Counted from the stretch's first letter, positions 35,913 to 47,531 are shown. The stretch: DNA of 64,000 nt from Paenibacillus eucommiae (GCF_017874215.1 NZ_JAGGLB010000041.1:1-64000), one strand, 5' to 3'. Made by a program: numbers and translations. Notes: a model not told the origin generated them from the sequence alone.

Positions 35913-36545
35913 TCATTCGAAATTATCGCTATCTTCAGCGCCAGCATCATCTGCAGCCGTATAGGAGATAGCCTCCTCCAGTATTTCCCAAAGCTCGTCC
36001 TTGCCCAATCCAATTTCGGAAGAAAACACTTGGAGGACATCGTCTTTTTTCATCCCCAGTGTCTCCCTGACGATCTTGGCATGCTTCGCCCATTTACTCT
36101 TCGGAATTTTATCTGCCTTCGTCGCTACCACGCAAAGAGGCACATCATGATGTTTAAGCCATTCATACATAGCTTGATCATCCTTACTTGGCGGATGTCT
36201 TAGATCCACGAGAAGCATAACGAGTTTGAGCACATCGCGTTCAAGCAAATAGCTTTCGACAAATTTGCCCCACTGCTCGCGTTTAGTTTTGGACACTTTG
36301 GCGTAGCCATATCCGGGAAGATCAACAAAGTATAAGTCCTCATTAATGCGATAGTAGTTCAGGGTTTGAGTTTTACCAGGCTGAGAGCTGGTTCTAGCCA
36401 AGTTCTTACGCGCAATCAAACGATTGATAAGCGACGATTTCCCCACATTAGAACGCCCTGCCAAAGCAATCTCTGGCAAGGCATCCTCTGGATACTGGCT
36501 AGGTCCAACAGCGCTGATAATAAATTCAGCTTGATTGACCTTCAT
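35913..36545 (-). CDS. engB: Ribosome biogenesis GTPase EngB/YsxC
   Basis: A 210-residue TrmE-Era-EngA-like GTPase needed for 50S assembly. G1 GRSNVGKS is at residues 30-37, G2 region [14 protein letters not shown]3 [10 protein letters not shown]4 TKADKIPK and G5 SSEIGLG are all present. It follows lonA with a 27-base gap, the conserved lonA-ysxC pair. Confidence 0.97.
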   Translation of the reverse strand: MKVNQAEFIISAVGPSQYPEDALPEIALAGRSNVGKSSLINRLIARKNLARTSSQPGKTQTLNYYRINEDLYFVDLPGYGYAKVSKTKREQWGKFVESYLLERDVLKLVMLLVDLRHPPSKDDQAMYEWLKHHDVPLCVVATKADKIPKSKWAKHAKIVRETLGMKKDDVLQVFSSEIGLGKDELWEILEEAISYTAADDAGAEDSDNFE

Positions 36546-36572
36546 AAGTTTAACACACTCTTTCTGCTTGTT

Positions 36573-38909
36573 TTATCCTACTTCTACCGGCTTTACAAGC
36601 GCATGCTGCAGCACTTCATCCATATGACTGACCGGAATAAAGGTCATTTCGTTACGAACACTTTCCGGAATTTCTTGAATATCCTTTTCGTTATCCTTGG
36701 GCAAAATAATGACCCGAATACCGGCACGGTGAGCAGCCAAGGCTTTCTCTTTTAGACCGCCGATAGGGAGCACTCTGCCGCGCAGTGTAATTTCTCCAGT
36801 CATAGCCACTCGCCTGGAAACAGGTATGTTCGTCAGTGCTGAAATTAAAGCCGTTCCCATTGTGATCCCTGCAGAAGGGCCATCTTTCGGAATAGCACCT
36901 TCCGGAATATGAATATGAATATCACATCTTTCATGGAAATCTGGAGCAATCCGCAGCTGATCGGCACGTGAGCGGGTATAGCTGAAAGCGGCTTGTGCCG
37001 ATTCTTTCATGACATCGCCAAGCTTCCCTGTCAATGTAAGCTTGCCGGTTCCCGCCATAACGGTCACTTCTATAACAAGTGTATCCCCACCGACCTCCGT
37101 CCAGGCTAAACCTGTAACAGCCCCGATCTGATCCTTCTCCTCGGCCATGCTGTAGCGGAATTTCGATGGCCCCAGAAAGTCCTTTAAATTGTCAGGCCTA
37201 ACGTGGACAGGCTGGCTCGGATCTGAGACGATTTGTTTGGCAGCTTTGCGGCACAAGCCGGCAATTTGCTGCTCCAAATTTCTAACTCCGGATTCCCGAG
37301 TATATTCGCGGATAATTTTCATCAGCGCTTCTTCCTCGACTATGAGCTGCTCTTCCTGCAAGCCATGATCCCGTCTTTGCTTGGACAGCAAATATTTAAG
37401 GGCGATCTGCAGCTTCTCAATTTCCGTGTAACCCGGAATATAGAGAACCTCCATGCGGTCTAATAATGGGCGCGGAATGTTATGCACCGCATTGGCTGTT
37501 GTGACAAACATGACACTTGATAAATCGTAAGGTACTTCAATAAAATGATCGCTAAAAGTGCTGTTTTGCTCCGGATCGAGAACCTCAAGCAAGGCGGAAG
37601 CCGGATCACCACGAAAATCCATAGCCATCTTGTCAATTTCATCCAGCAGGAACACCGGATTACTCGTACCTGCGTTCTTCATCCCCTGCATAATCCGCCC
37701 TGGCATCGCCCCCACATAAGTGCGCCGATGTCCTCGAATTTCTGCTTCATCACGAACCCCACCTAGGGAAATACGGATAAACTGCCGGTTCAGAGATCTC
37801 GCTATAGAGCGGGCAATAGAGGTTTTCCCTACCCCTGGTGGCCCTACCAGACAAAGAATAGGCCCTTTCAGCTTCTGTACCAGCTTCTGAACGGCTAAAT
37901 ATTCAAGCACACGCTCTTTAGGCTTCTCAAGACCATAATGATCCTCATTCAATATTTCTTCTGCTTTGTCTATATCAAGGTGATCCTCTGTTTTCTTCAA
38001 CCAAGGCAGCCCGAGCAGCCAATCAATATAATTGCGGATCACCCCGCCCTCTGCAGATGTAGGAGGCATTTTTTCCAAGCGGTCGATCTCTTTCTCGATC
38101 TTCTCTCTAACCTTTTCCGGAACCTCGGCCTCCGTGAGCTGGCTGCGTAAATCATCCACCTCACCGGCACGGCCTTCCTTATCTCCCAGTTCTTTTTGGA
38201 TCGCTTTCATCTGCTCGCGGAGGTAGTATTCTTTTTGTGTTTTCTCCATCTGCTTCTTGACCCGCTGACTAATCTTGCGCTCCAGCTCCAGCACTTCGCG
38301 CTCATTGTTAAGAATACTTAGCATTTTTTCCAGACGCTCACGGACATCCACAGTCTCAAGAATATCCTGTTTATCCTTTATTTTCAGGGGCAGGTGGCTG
38401 CAAATGACATCAGCCAGCCGCCCTGGCTCATCGATGTCGGATACAGCCGCGAGAGTTTCTGGCGTGACCTTCTTGGATAAATTAATGTAGTTCTCGAATT
38501 GGCTCAGCACTGTCCGCATTAAGGCGTCAATCTCGGAATCTGTAACCTCCTGTTCGGGGAGCTCCTTGACATTGACTTCATAATATTCTTCATTGTTCAC
38601 GAATTCTATGATTTCGGCCCGGAGTACTCCTTCTACGAGAACCCGGATTGTGCCATTAGGCAGCTTAAGCATTTGCCTTACCTTTGCTATCGTCCCTATA
38701 AGGTAAATATCCTCTTTGGAGGGTTCTTCTATGTTCATTTCGGATTGGGAGCAGAGTAGAATCATACTATCATCGACCATGGCTCTTTCCAGAGCTTTGA
38801 CCGATTTCTCCCGCCCCACATCCAAATGCAGCACCATACTTGGATAAACTAACAATCCCCTTAAAGGCAATAACGGCAGCCTGCGAATCTTCAGCTTATT
38901 TGGCCCCAT
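36573..38909 (-). CDS. lonA: ATP-dependent protease Lon (LonA)
   Basis: A 778-residue protease with an N-terminal substrate-binding LON domain ([15 protein letters not shown]), a coiled-coil middle, an AAA+ module (Walker [14 protein letters not shown], Walker [12 protein letters not shown]) and a C-terminal S16 protease domain whose catalytic serine is in [10 protein letters not shown]. Start ATG 38909 follows GGAGGTGTGGAGG. Stop is followed by engB. Confidence 0.97.
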   Translation of the reverse strand: MGPNKLKIRRLPLLPLRGLLVYPSMVLHLDVGREKSVKALERAMVDDSMILLCSQSEMNIEEPSKEDIYLIGTIAKVRQMLKLPNGTIRVLVEGVLRAEIIEFVNNEEYYEVNVKELPEQEVTDSEIDALMRTVLSQFENYINLSKKVTPETLAAVSDIDEPGRLADVICSHLPLKIKDKQDILETVDVRERLEKMLSILNNEREVLELERKISQRVKKQMEKTQKEYYLREQMKAIQKELGDKEGRAGEVDDLRSQLTEAEVPEKVREKIEKEIDRLEKMPPTSAEGGVIRNYIDWLLGLPWLKKTEDHLDIDKAEEILNEDHYGLEKPKERVLEYLAVQKLVQKLKGPILCLVGPPGVGKTSIARSIARSLNRQFIRISLGGVRDEAEIRGHRRTYVGAMPGRIMQGMKNAGTSNPVFLLDEIDKMAMDFRGDPASALLEVLDPEQNSTFSDHFIEVPYDLSSVMFVTTANAVHNIPRPLLDRMEVLYIPGYTEIEKLQIALKYLLSKQRRDHGLQEEQLIVEEEALMKIIREYTRESGVRNLEQQIAGLCRKAAKQIVSDPSQPVHVRPDNLKDFLGPSKFRYSMAEEKDQIGAVTGLAWTEVGGDTLVIEVTVMAGTGKLTLTGKLGDVMKESAQAAFSYTRSRADQLRIAPDFHERCDIHIHIPEGAIPKDGPSAGITMGTALISALTNIPVSRRVAMTGEITLRGRVLPIGGLKEKALAAHRAGIRVIILPKDNEKDIQEIPESVRNEMTFIPVSHMDEVLQHALVKPVEVG

Positions 38910-39028
38910 CCTCCACACCTCCTAATTCAATCATGCTGATCTTTACATTTTAACAAAAGCGGAATCAAAACACCAATCGCCGCTCAAGTGAGCTGTCCCT
39001 AATTGGCATAATGAATCAAAATGATTCA

Positions 39029-40744
39029 TTATGAATCCAAAGTGCTGGGAGATTTCGCGTGCAGGACCGGCATGGATGGGGATAACGTCCGTTCTTGATA
39101 AACCGGCAGCTGGATCACATTATCCTCAAGATCAATGTCTAGCGCAAATTTAAATACTTCTTCGATTGAATCCGCGGCAAAGACGGTCAAGTTTGGCAAA
39201 TCAGCGAATATTTCCTGCCAGTTTTCCTTAGGAATGATCACTTTCGTAGCCCCAGCCTGGAAAGCAGCCTCCACCTTAGCGACCACACCACCAACAGGCT
39301 TCACTTTTCCGTGGATGCTCATCTCTCCTGTCATTGCGATATGGTTATCCACAGGAATTTTATGAATCGCCGAAGCAATCGCTGTTGCCATCGATATCCC
39401 TGCTGAAGGACCATCGATTGGAACGCCGCCTGGAAAGTTGATGTGCAAATCATAGTTTGAAGTTTGAATGCCAAGCTTGCGAAGCACAGTCAGCACATTT
39501 TCCACTGAGCTGCGAGCCATGCTTTTTCTACGCAATGTGCGTGAGCTGCCGCCCGTCTCTTCCTCATCAATTACGCCTGTTATGTTGAATGTTCCCTTGT
39601 CCTGCACCGATGAAGGAATCGCGATTACCTCAATTTCGAGCAGAGTCCCCTGGTTTGGCCCATAGACAGCCAGCCCATTGACGAAACCAATTTGCGGCTC
39701 GCGCGGAATTTTTTTCTCTGGCCGGGGTGGGATTTGCGAGCTGTTCACTACCCACTCGATATCCGCCGCGCTCACTTCCTGACGCTTATCCGTCATGGCC
39801 AATCCTGCTGCAAGCTGGATCACATTTACCGCTTCACGGCCATTAGTTGCATATTTTTTGATCACTTCAATCGCTTCCGGATTTTCCTTGAAACCAATTT
39901 TCCGCAACGCATTTTCAGCAACTAAACCAATTTCCTCAGGAAGCAGCGGCCGGAAGAATATCTCCAGACAGCGGGAACGGATCGCAGGAGGAAGCTCACT
40001 GGGCAGCCGGGTAGTCGCACCGACAAGACGGAAATCCGCTGGCAAGCCATTTTGAAAAATATCATGAATATAGCTGGGAATGTTCAAATCCTCCGAGCTG
40101 TAATAGGCACTTTCGAGAAACACCTTGCGATCCTCCAGAACCTTTAATAATTTATTCAATTGAATCGAATGCAGTTCACCAATTTCGTCAATAAACAAAA
40201 TACCGCCATGAGCCTTAGTCACAGCACCTGCTTTGGGTTGGGGGATGCCTGCCACTCCCATTGCTCCTGCCCCTTGATAGATAGGGTCATGCACAGAGCC
40301 AATCAGAGGGTCTGCAATCCCTCTTTCATCAAAGCGGGCGGTATTCGCATCAATCTCAGTAAATTTCGCCTCTGAGCGAAAAGGTGATCCCGGATTCTTC
40401 TTCGCTTCCTCCAATACGACACGTGCTGCCGCGGTCTTCCCTACTCCTGGAGGACCGTAAATAATGACATGCTGCGGGTTGGAACCGCAAATAGCCGCCT
40501 TCAGCGCCTTTATCCCTTCTTTTTGCCCGACAATATCCTCAATGGAGGATGGTCTGGTTTTTTCGGATAATGGCTTAGTTAGCGAAATCGAGCGCAGTTT
40601 GCGCAGCTTTTCCAGTTCTTTTTTGGATTCTCTATCTACGGCCGAACGGTTTGTTTGTTGGTTACGCAGCAAATTCCAGAAATACAGGCCAATCACCACA
40701 GCAAAAAAAACTTGAATCAGCATCAAAATAATACTTAAGCTCAT
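39029..40744 (-). CDS. lonB: Membrane-anchored ATP-dependent protease LonB
   Basis: A 571-residue LonB. An N-terminal transmembrane helix (about 4-25) is followed by an AAA+ domain ([26 protein letters not shown]) and an S16 protease domain with catalytic serine in PIDGPSAGIS. In B. subtilis lonB is forespore-expressed. I take the ATG at 40744, 7 bases after GGAGGT; the earlier in-frame ATG is too close to it. A 57-codon ORF overlaps just upstream. A bent repeat of ATGAATCA-like sequence lies past its stop. Confidence 0.95.
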   Translation of the reverse strand: MSLSIILMLIQVFFAVVIGLYFWNLLRNQQTNRSAVDRESKKELEKLRKLRSISLTKPLSEKTRPSSIEDIVGQKEGIKALKAAICGSNPQHVIIYGPPGVGKTAAARVVLEEAKKNPGSPFRSEAKFTEIDANTARFDERGIADPLIGSVHDPIYQGAGAMGVAGIPQPKAGAVTKAHGGILFIDEIGELHSIQLNKLLKVLEDRKVFLESAYYSSEDLNIPSYIHDIFQNGLPADFRLVGATTRLPSELPPAIRSRCLEIFFRPLLPEEIGLVAENALRKIGFKENPEAIEVIKKYATNGREAVNVIQLAAGLAMTDKRQEVSAADIEWVVNSSQIPPRPEKKIPREPQIGFVNGLAVYGPNQGTLLEIEVIAIPSSVQDKGTFNITGVIDEEETGGSSRTLRRKSMARSSVENVLTVLRKLGIQTSNYDLHINFPGGVPIDGPSAGISMATAIASAIHKIPVDNHIAMTGEMSIHGKVKPVGGVVAKVEAAFQAGATKVIIPKENWQEIFADLPNLTVFAADSIEEVFKFALDIDLEDNVIQLPVYQERTLSPSMPVLHAKSPSTLDS

Positions 40745-40746
40745 CT

Positions 40747-40920
40747 TCATACCTCCCGGTTTTGTATGTAAGGGAAAACAGTTACGCCGCGCCCTGCGGA
40801 CGGACGCGTTTGCCCGGAAATATCAGAGTCAGACAATCCATGTTTACGTTCTGATAGTTCGGAAAAAAACACCATACTAGCCAGTATTCCCGCGTAAAAG
40901 AAGGTTAATCCTAATTTCAC
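40747..40920 (-). CDS. Possible 57-residue membrane protein upstream of lonB
   Basis: A GTG-initiated frame of 57 codons whose TGA overlaps the lonB ribosome-binding and start region. The product starts KLGLTFFYAGILASMVFF, one hydrophobic segment, then a polar tail with SDSDISGQTRP. It fills the gap between the deacetylase gene and lonB exactly. The Shine-Dalgarno is weak (AGGGGA, about 15 bases upstream), so the start is uncertain and the whole call is tentative. Confidence 0.45.
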   Translation of the reverse strand: MKLGLTFFYAGILASMVFFSELSERKHGLSDSDISGQTRPSAGRGVTVFPYIQNREV

Positions 40921-40926
40921 GAACTT

Positions 40927-41730
40927 TTACTGTAGTCCCCTCATTAGCTTCGATACTGGCACGAAACTAGCCCCTTTTTGAACGGTAGAAATAGAGGCCT
41001 TCAATACACTGGCCGTTATTTTCCCAGGAGGTCCGACATGCCCGATAGCAATGCACTGATCCTGCTTTTCGATAAGCTTGAGGAGCTTCGACATTTGCTT
41101 GCTAATATGCTCGGAAGTATAAATATCGTCGAAAAACAGCTCATTTTCAGCGTAAGGTACGCCCATTTCCTTGGCCAACTTGACGATAACGCTTTTGGGG
41201 GTAGTCCGGCTATCAAGGAACATCATTCCCCGCTCTTTGCACACCTTCATAACGATTCTCATCACCCGCTCATCGGCTGTCGCTTTAGAGCCCATATGGT
41301 TATTGATGCCAATAGCAAAGGGAACGTCATCCAGCGCAGCCTCAACTCTACTGCGTATCTCTTCATCCGAGAGGTCTGTAGTAATTGCCCCTGGGCCTAG
41401 CCAGCTCTTCTTTCCCTTCACAGGCTCCATGGGCATATGAACCAGTACTTCATGCCCTTTCTCGTGGGCCAATTGAGCATCTCTTTTGCTAGTAGGCATA
41501 AATGGCATTACAGCAATCGTAAGCGGAATGGCAAGGTCCAGCATTTCTGTTGTACCGTTCATGTTATTACCAAAGTCATCAATCACAACTGCTACCTGTT
41601 TTTTGGGTGCCGCAAAAGGCTCATTGGCTTTCACTACATGTCGAGGCAAGCTCTCTCCCATTCCCAAACTTGCAACTACCATAACAAGCGTCATAACCAT
41701 TACTTTGCGAACATGCGTAAATATCATCAT
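40927..41730 (-). CDS. Divergent polysaccharide deacetylase family protein
   Basis: A 267-residue secreted protein. An N-terminal signal (about 1-35) precedes a divergent polysaccharide deacetylase fold (formerly DUF610/YibQ): VAVVIDDFGNNMNGT with the conserved Asp pair, VLVHMPMEP and INNHMGSKAT, FLDSRTT, and CIAIGHVGPPG. Substrate unknown, probably cell envelope. It is followed by the 57-codon ORF and lonB. Confidence 0.85.
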   Translation of the reverse strand: MMIFTHVRKVMVMTLVMVVASLGMGESLPRHVVKANEPFAAPKKQVAVVIDDFGNNMNGTTEMLDLAIPLTIAVMPFMPTSKRDAQLAHEKGHEVLVHMPMEPVKGKKSWLGPGAITTDLSDEEIRSRVEAALDDVPFAIGINNHMGSKATADERVMRIVMKVCKERGMMFLDSRTTPKSVIVKLAKEMGVPYAENELFFDDIYTSEHISKQMSKLLKLIEKQDQCIAIGHVGPPGKITASVLKASISTVQKGASFVPVSKLMRGLQ

Positions 41731-41798
41731 GGCAGTACCTTCTCTCGCTTTTCATTTAGTTATGCTTCCAATGTTTCACGTTTATGCAATTAGATAGA

Positions 41799-41843
41799 AA
41801 AAAGCCGTAAGAGTAGGCGAAAGGCTCTCAAACGGCTTTTTTA
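41799..41843. terminator. Bidirectional terminator after ispG
   Basis: AAAAAGCCGT pairs with ACGGCTTTTT, with an inner GAGT/GCTC region. T-runs stand on both sides. It separates ispG from the deacetylase gene. Confidence 0.8.
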
Positions 41844-41881
41844 TGAAACTTATTATTGAAATTTAGTGAAAGGTACAAGAC

Positions 41882-42982
41882 CTAATGCTTGCGCCCGGGT
41901 ATGAGACCGGTTTTTTCGTAAGCATCTACAATAATATCAATTTCTTTCTTCAATTCGTTCAACAGCTCCGCTTCAGGAACTTTACGAATCATTTCCCCAT
42001 AACGGAAAAGCATACCTTCACCGCGGGCTCCCGCAATGCCGATATCTGCCTCTCTCGCTTCACCAGGTCCATTGACCGCACAACCAAGAACCGAAACTTT
42101 AATTGGTACTTTAATTTTGGAAATATACTCCTCAACCTCATTAGCGATTGAAAATAAATCAATATCCAGCCGGCCACAGGTTGGACAAGAAATGAGCGTG
42201 GCTGCGTTCGTAATCAGACCAAACGTTTTTAACAGCTCACGGGCAACCTTGATCTCCTCAACCGGATCGGTGCTAAGTGAAATTCGTACCGTCGAGCCGA
42301 TCCCCATATTAAGCAAGGTCCCGATACCGGCTGCACTTTTTACTGAACCCGAGAACAATGTACCAGCTTCTGTAATACCCAGATGCAGCGGGTACCGGAA
42401 GGCTTGGGCAGCTTTGGAGTACGCGGCAATAGCCATTGGCACATCCGATGCTTTCAAAGAAACGATAATATCCCGAAAATCTAACTCTTCTAATATATTA
42501 ATATGAAAAAGCGCACTCTCTACCATTGCTTCTGGTGTAGGATAACCATACTTCTCGAGCAAATGATTCTCCAGAGATCCTGCATTCACGCCGATTCGAA
42601 TGGGAATTCCACGTTCCTTACAGGCCTTGACAACCGCTTCTACTTTCTCTCGCCTGCCAATATTCCCTGGATTAATCCGAACCTTATCAATTCCATTCTC
42701 AATAGCGGCCAACGCCAGCCTATGATCAAAATGAATATCGGCTACCAATGGGATATGAATCTGCTTCTTAATCTCTTTAATAGCTTCGGCAGCCTCTCGG
42801 TTGTTAACGGTGACGCGTACAATCTGGCAGCCAGCCTCCTCCAAACGCAGGATCTCAGCTACCGTTGCAGCCACATCAGCTGTTTTCGTAGTGCACATGC
42901 TTTGTATAATAACTTCATCGCTTCCGCCTATAGTCAGGTTACCAACTCTAACCGGTATTGTATCTTTTCTATGGTGCATCAT
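41882..42982 (-). CDS. ispG: 4-hydroxy-3-methylbut-2-enyl diphosphate synthase IspG (GcpE)
   Basis: A 366-residue enzyme of the MEP isoprenoid pathway. TIM barrel N-terminal part ([29 protein letters not shown]) and a C-terminal [4Fe-4S] domain with [12 protein letters not shown] and [14 protein letters not shown], which give the three cluster cysteines. I take ATG 42982 after GGGGAGAG; an ATG at 43009 sits too near GGAGG and is less likely. Confidence 0.96.
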   Translation of the reverse strand: MMHHRKDTIPVRVGNLTIGGSDEVIIQSMCTTKTADVAATVAEILRLEEAGCQIVRVTVNNREAAEAIKEIKKQIHIPLVADIHFDHRLALAAIENGIDKVRINPGNIGRREKVEAVVKACKERGIPIRIGVNAGSLENHLLEKYGYPTPEAMVESALFHINILEELDFRDIIVSLKASDVPMAIAAYSKAAQAFRYPLHLGITEAGTLFSGSVKSAAGIGTLLNMGIGSTVRISLSTDPVEEIKVARELLKTFGLITNAATLISCPTCGRLDIDLFSIANEVEEYISKIKVPIKVSVLGCAVNGPGEAREADIGIAGARGEGMLFRYGEMIRKVPEAELLNELKKEIDIIVDAYEKTGLIPGRKH

Positions 42983-43009
42983 TGCTTCTCTCCCCATCAT
43001 ACCAAACAT

Positions 43010-43049
43010 CCTCCGCTCCGATTTCCTAAACGGAACGGCGGATTGGAGG
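43010..43049 (-). other. Hairpin in the clpX-ispG gap
   Basis: On the minus strand CCTCC pairs with GGAGG, with inner CCG/CGG and TTCC/GGAA pairs. The 3' arm is an SD-like GGAGG next to an upstream ispG ATG. There is no T-run, so it is not a clear terminator. Confidence 0.4.
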
Positions 43050-43075
43050 CTGTATGAACAAATTAGATTTATGGG

Positions 43076-44341
43076 TTACGCACTTTCTTCTTTCTTCTTA
43101 CTGTTTGGTTTATCATCACTGGTAACCAGAACAGGAGCTAGCTTATTCATGACAGCATCCTTATTCACCTTACAGGTCGTAACATCTGTACGGGAAGGAA
43201 TTTCAAACATCACGTCAAGCATGATCGTTTCAATAATCGCCCTCAAGCCCCGTGCTCCAGTATTTCGCTTGATAGCTTCCTTCGCTATTGCATCCAGGGA
43301 CTCCTGATCAAATTCAAGTGCTACATTATCCATTTCCAAGAGCTTCTGGTACTGTTTCACCAAAGCATTCTTAGGTTCTGTCAGGATACGTACCAACGCA
43401 GGCTCGTCAAGCGGCTCCAGAGTTGAGATCACAGGGAGACGACCAACAAATTCAGGAATCAAGCCGAATTTCAATAAATCCTCTGGCAGTACCATGGATA
43501 AATATTCACCTGGCTTCAAATCCGCTTTAAGACCGTCTGTACTGAAACCAATCACCTTTTTACCAATTCTGCGCTTAATAATTTGCTCAAGTCCGTCAAA
43601 TGCCCCGCCGCACACGAATAAAATGTTAGTCGTGTCGATTTGGATAAACTCTTGATGCGGATGCTTGCGCCCTCCTTGCGGAGGTACCGATGCCACAGTT
43701 CCTTCGAGAATCTTCAGCAATGCCTGCTGTACACCCTCACCGGATACGTCACGAGTAATAGAAGGATTCTCTGATTTACGGGCCACTTTATCGATCTCAT
43801 CGATATAAATAATACCGCGCTCAGCTTTCTCTACATCGTAATCGGCTGCTTGAATCAGCTTCAACAAAATATTTTCAACATCCTCACCTACGTAGCCTGC
43901 TTCCGTTAGGGAAGTAGCGTCGGCGATGGCAAAAGGTACATTAAGAATTTTGGCAAGTGTTTGAGCAAGAAGGGTCTTCCCGCTTCCTGTAGGTCCCAGA
44001 AGCACAATGTTGCTCTTCTGTAGTTCTACATCTTCAAGCTTGCTTTGTGAATTAATCCGCTTGTAGTGATTGTATACAGCTACAGCAAGGGATTTCTTCG
44101 CTTGATCCTGGCCAATGACATATTGATCCAAAATGGAGCGAATTTCCATTGGCTTCGGAACATCCTTCAGATCCAGGTCCTCTTCATGGCCCAGCTCTTC
44201 TTCAACGATCTCCGTACAAAGCTCTATACATTCATCGCAGATGTACACACCGGGACCAGCAACGAGCTTACGAACCTGATCCTGTGATTTTCCGCAAAAG
44301 GAACATTTGAGTTGACCTTTCTCATCGTTAAACTTAAACAC
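43076..44341 (-). CDS. clpX: ClpX unfoldase, ATPase subunit of ClpXP
   Basis: A 421-residue AAA+ unfoldase. The N-terminal zinc finger has Cys13, Cys16, Cys35 and Cys38 (CSFCGKS and CDECIELC). The AAA+ module contains [30 protein letters not shown] and a sensor-2 region. The ClpP-binding loop motif IGF is in KVIGFSTDG. It follows clpP with a 14-base gap. Confidence 0.98.
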   Translation of the reverse strand: MFKFNDEKGQLKCSFCGKSQDQVRKLVAGPGVYICDECIELCTEIVEEELGHEEDLDLKDVPKPMEIRSILDQYVIGQDQAKKSLAVAVYNHYKRINSQSKLEDVELQKSNIVLLGPTGSGKTLLAQTLAKILNVPFAIADATSLTEAGYVGEDVENILLKLIQAADYDVEKAERGIIYIDEIDKVARKSENPSITRDVSGEGVQQALLKILEGTVASVPPQGGRKHPHQEFIQIDTTNILFVCGGAFDGLEQIIKRRIGKKVIGFSTDGLKADLKPGEYLSMVLPEDLLKFGLIPEFVGRLPVISTLEPLDEPALVRILTEPKNALVKQYQKLLEMDNVALEFDQESLDAIAKEAIKRNTGARGLRAIIETIMLDVMFEIPSRTDVTTCKVNKDAVMNKLAPVLVTSDDKPNSKKKEESA

Positions 44342-44355
44342 TTAAATCACTCCTT

Positions 44356-44946
44356 TTATTTCAAGTCAGTTCGAGTGATAACCTCATCGATCAAACCATA
44401 TGCTTTCGCTTCCTCAGCGCTCATAAAGTTATCGCGATCGGTGTCTCTTTCGATCTTCTCGAGCGGCTGGCCTGTACGCTCCACATAAATTTGATTCAGC
44501 TTATGCTTTGTTTTGATAATCCAATCCGCATGAATCTTGATGTCAGTCGCTTGGCCTCTGACACCGCCTAACGGCTGGTGAATCATGACTTCAGCATTGG
44601 GAAGCGCAAAGCGTTTGCCCTTGGCACCCGCGGTAAGCAGCAATGAACCCATACTGGCAGCCATTCCAACGCATATCGTTGAGACATCCGGTTTGATGAA
44701 ATTCATGGTATCAAATATACCCATCCCCGCTGTGACAGAACCGCCCGGAGAATTAATGTATAGATGGATATCCTTCTCAGCATCCTGAGCAGATAGAAAG
44801 AGCAGCTGGGCAATGACCAAATTAGCCACATCGTCATCAATCGCGCTCCCAATGAAAATGATGCGGTCCTTGAGCAAACGCGAGTAGATATCGTAAGAAC
44901 GTTCACCACGATTCTCCTGTTCAACTACCATGGGAATAAGACTCAT
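44356..44946 (-). CDS. clpP: ClpP protease subunit
   Basis: A 196-residue serine peptidase forming the tetradecameric chamber of ClpXP. Catalytic Ser98 in GMAASMGS, His123 in MIHQPLGG and the aspartate near 172 in [10 protein letters not shown] are present. The position between tig and clpX is Paenibacillus-like; in B. subtilis clpP is elsewhere. Confidence 0.98.
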   Translation of the reverse strand: MSLIPMVVEQENRGERSYDIYSRLLKDRIIFIGSAIDDDVANLVIAQLLFLSAQDAEKDIHLYINSPGGSVTAGMGIFDTMNFIKPDVSTICVGMAASMGSLLLTAGAKGKRFALPNAEVMIHQPLGGVRGQATDIKIHADWIIKTKHKLNQIYVERTGQPLEKIERDTDRDNFMSAEEAKAYGLIDEVITRTDLK

Positions 44947-45065
44947 TGTACCAACTCCTTTGTGTGGCTGCTGCCATAGTTTATACTCAACTTGCAGAGT
45001 ATTATCTTCATATTATCATGTTTAAGATGTAAAGTCATTTTTTCGGCGCTCTTATGTATTAGTGG

Positions 45066-45126
45066 AAAAAACACCCCTAACGAGGTTAAGTCATGAAGAA
45101 CGACCGCCATTAGAGGTGAAGGTGTT
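45066..45126 (-). terminator. Rho-independent terminator after tig
   Basis: Minus strand AACACC/GGTGTT base stem with CCTCTAATG/CGTTAGGGG above (G-T pairs), followed by TTTTTT. Confidence 0.7.
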
Positions 45127-45164
45127 AAGAAAGGCGCGCTGATAACTACGCGCCTTAAGTCATG

Positions 45165-46466
45165 TTATGCGGATGCTGTGACATTCTTGCTATTCTCAAG
45201 CAGGAACTCCACAGTTTTCTTCAGAGCAAGGTCACCCTTCATACCTTCCAGGCTTCCATTAGATGCGAAGATGGAGCGCAGCTCTTCAGTGGATCTTTGG
45301 AAGTTTTCAGCTAATTTCTCAAGCTCTGCATCCAATTCTTCATCGGAAACCGTAATTTGCTCTGCAGTAGAAATAGCTTCCAGAACAAGGTTGTTGCGTA
45401 CGCGCTTCTCAGCATCCTCACGCATTTGATCCTTCAGAGTAGCTTCGTTCTGACCGGAGAATTGGTAGTAGATGTCCAGTGTCATACCTTGTGTACGCAG
45501 ACGTCTTTCGAATTCTTTGATCATTACGTCAAGCTCTGACTCTATCATCGGCGCTGGAATTTCAACATCTGCATTAGCAGTTGCCTTATCCACTACAGCC
45601 GTTTCTTTCGCTACTTGCGAATCTTTTTCCTTACGCTCTAGCAAACGTGCTTTGGTATCCTGCTTGTATTCTTCCAGGGTATCAAATTCGCTAACATCTT
45701 TGGCGAATTCATCGTCTAGCTCAGGTAGATTTTTGCGTTTGATTTCATGCAGCTTAACTTTGAATACTGCCGCTTTACCTTTAAGCTCTTCAACATGGTA
45801 GTCTTCAGGGAAACTAACTTCCACATCTTTCTCAGCATCCTTGGCAAGTCCAACAAGCTGTTCCTCAAAGCCTGGAATGAAGCTGCCTGAGCCAAGCTCA
45901 AGCGAATGATTCTCAGCCTTGCCGCCTTCAAATGCTACATCGTCCACATAGCCGTCGAAATCGATGATAACGACATCGCCATTCTCAGCTTCGCCTTCTT
46001 CAAGGACAACAAGCTCTGCATGGCGTTGTTGAAGCCGATTCAGCTCCTCGTTCACTTCTTCCTCAGTGACAGTCACTTCGTCCACTTCGATTTCCAAGCC
46101 TTTGTAATCGCCAAGCGTGACTTCAGGCTTCACTAGAACCTTAGCTTTGAACTTCAGAGTTTGTCCTTTACCAAATTGTTCAACATCTACTTCAGGACGG
46201 TCGATTGGATCAATACCGGCTTCTTCTATTGCTTCCACATAAACTTCCGGCAGCAAAATATCCAGCGCATCCTGATACAAGCTCTCCACGCCAAATTTAG
46301 CTTCAAAAATGGAACGCGGAACTTTTCCTTTACGGAATCCCGGAACGTTAACTTTTGCCGCTACTTTCTTAAATGCTTTATCAAGCGCTTCTGTAACGCG
46401 CTCCGTACCCACTTTTACTTCAAGAACGCCAACGTTCTTCTCTATTTTTTCCCAACTTGCTTTCAT
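45165..46466 (-). CDS. tig: Trigger factor
   Basis: A 433-residue ribosome-associated chaperone. The N-terminal ribosome-binding motif GFRKGKVPR is near residue 42. A PPIase domain ([20 protein letters not shown]) occupies the middle and the long helical substrate cradle the C-terminus. It acts on nascent chains ahead of ClpXP-encoding genes. Monocistronic appearance, with its own terminator. Confidence 0.97.
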   Translation of the reverse strand: MKASWEKIEKNVGVLEVKVGTERVTEALDKAFKKVAAKVNVPGFRKGKVPRSIFEAKFGVESLYQDALDILLPEVYVEAIEEAGIDPIDRPEVDVEQFGKGQTLKFKAKVLVKPEVTLGDYKGLEIEVDEVTVTEEEVNEELNRLQQRHAELVVLEEGEAENGDVVIIDFDGYVDDVAFEGGKAENHSLELGSGSFIPGFEEQLVGLAKDAEKDVEVSFPEDYHVEELKGKAAVFKVKLHEIKRKNLPELDDEFAKDVSEFDTLEEYKQDTKARLLERKEKDSQVAKETAVVDKATANADVEIPAPMIESELDVMIKEFERRLRTQGMTLDIYYQFSGQNEATLKDQMREDAEKRVRNNLVLEAISTAEQITVSDEELDAELEKLAENFQRSTEELRSIFASNGSLEGMKGDLALKKTVEFLLENSKNVTASA

Positions 46467-46577
46467 TTTATGCTTTCCCCTCCAAAAATGTACCCTAAGT
46501 TATTTTAGTATTCTGATAACCTGGCTTGTATCAAGCCTTCCGTCGATATAACCATCTTATTATAACATATAACATTT

Positions 46578-47531
46578 TCATTTCAAGACCGGAAACACGG
46601 CTTTGGTAAACTTATACAAAATGGCATGAGCTTGCTTCCACTGAAGCAGCATTTGGCTTGTGATCCCATACTTTTCCATGAGGTCTGCGCGGTCCGCTTT
46701 ACCGAATATCAACTCCTGCAAAACTGCATGCAGAGCCGAAGCCCAAACATCTATGGAATCATCCTCCTGCTTGATCATTTCAGCATAAGTAGAAGTCCCA
46801 TAAACATAAGCAAGGAATTGATTCCAGGTCTGTTCGGCAAAATAGGGAAAGTCTGGCTGATCCACTTCACTAATCTCTTCCACTCTTTTCATCATATCGC
46901 GGATGGCTGGAGGAAAATCCATAGAGCTGAGTGGAGTGTCTTCGATTTCCACGCTTATTTGCCCGTCATTTCTGGGAATGCTAATGAAGCCAGTCTGGCC
47001 TTTCTGCTTCAGAGTTTGGAGTGTTTTGAACTGGAGACCGGGATGCAGCTTCGTTGCAGCCAGCCAGTCACATAATTGCTCGTCCACCCCCTCTAACTCC
47101 ACAAATGCCAGCTGCTCCAGAGCAATGAATTGCTGCTCGGTCGTCCCCTCCTTCAGCATCTGGATCAGTCTCTGCGGGTACGAGGCATCCGCCATCGTTT
47201 TCTCGGCTACAATCTGCCGGAGCAGCCCCTCTTCATCCTCAGCTTCATCGTCCTCTGGTTCCCGGTCAAGATCCATCCCGGATTCCAGTCCCATAGATGA
47301 CGCTGGAGAAGCATACTCAGGAAAGGTCACCTGCAGCCATTGCTGCAGCGCCTCCCATTGTCCGAGTCTTCCTGCCTCCACATGCGGAAATTGCAACAGG
47401 AAGGCTAGCAGCTGCAGCGCTTCACCATACTGCTCCGTTTGCAGAAAGCGCGTAAGCTCTTGCTCGTAAAAGTCCACTGTTTTTGGAAAGAGGACCACAT
47501 TGTCCATTGAATGTTGCGAAATGATTACCAC
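46578..47531 (-). CDS. YsoA-like helical/TPR protein
   Basis: A 317-residue protein, largely helical with an acidic low-complexity patch (about 85-105; EPEDDEAEDEEG). It matches the position of ysoA, the TPR-type protein next to tig in B. subtilis, and ends in a hydrophobic helix. Two starts are possible, GTG 47531 or ATG 47507; neither has a convincing Shine-Dalgarno sequence. No catalytic motif is visible; function unknown. Confidence 0.75.
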   Translation of the reverse strand: MVIISQHSMDNVVLFPKTVDFYEQELTRFLQTEQYGEALQLLAFLLQFPHVEAGRLGQWEALQQWLQVTFPEYASPASSMGLESGMDLDREPEDDEAEDEEGLLRQIVAEKTMADASYPQRLIQMLKEGTTEQQFIALEQLAFVELEGVDEQLCDWLAATKLHPGLQFKTLQTLKQKGQTGFISIPRNDGQISVEIEDTPLSSMDFPPAIRDMMKRVEEISEVDQPDFPYFAEQTWNQFLAYVYGTSTYAEMIKQEDDSIDVWASALHAVLQELIFGKADRADLMEKYGITSQMLLQWKQAHAILYKFTKAVFPVLK

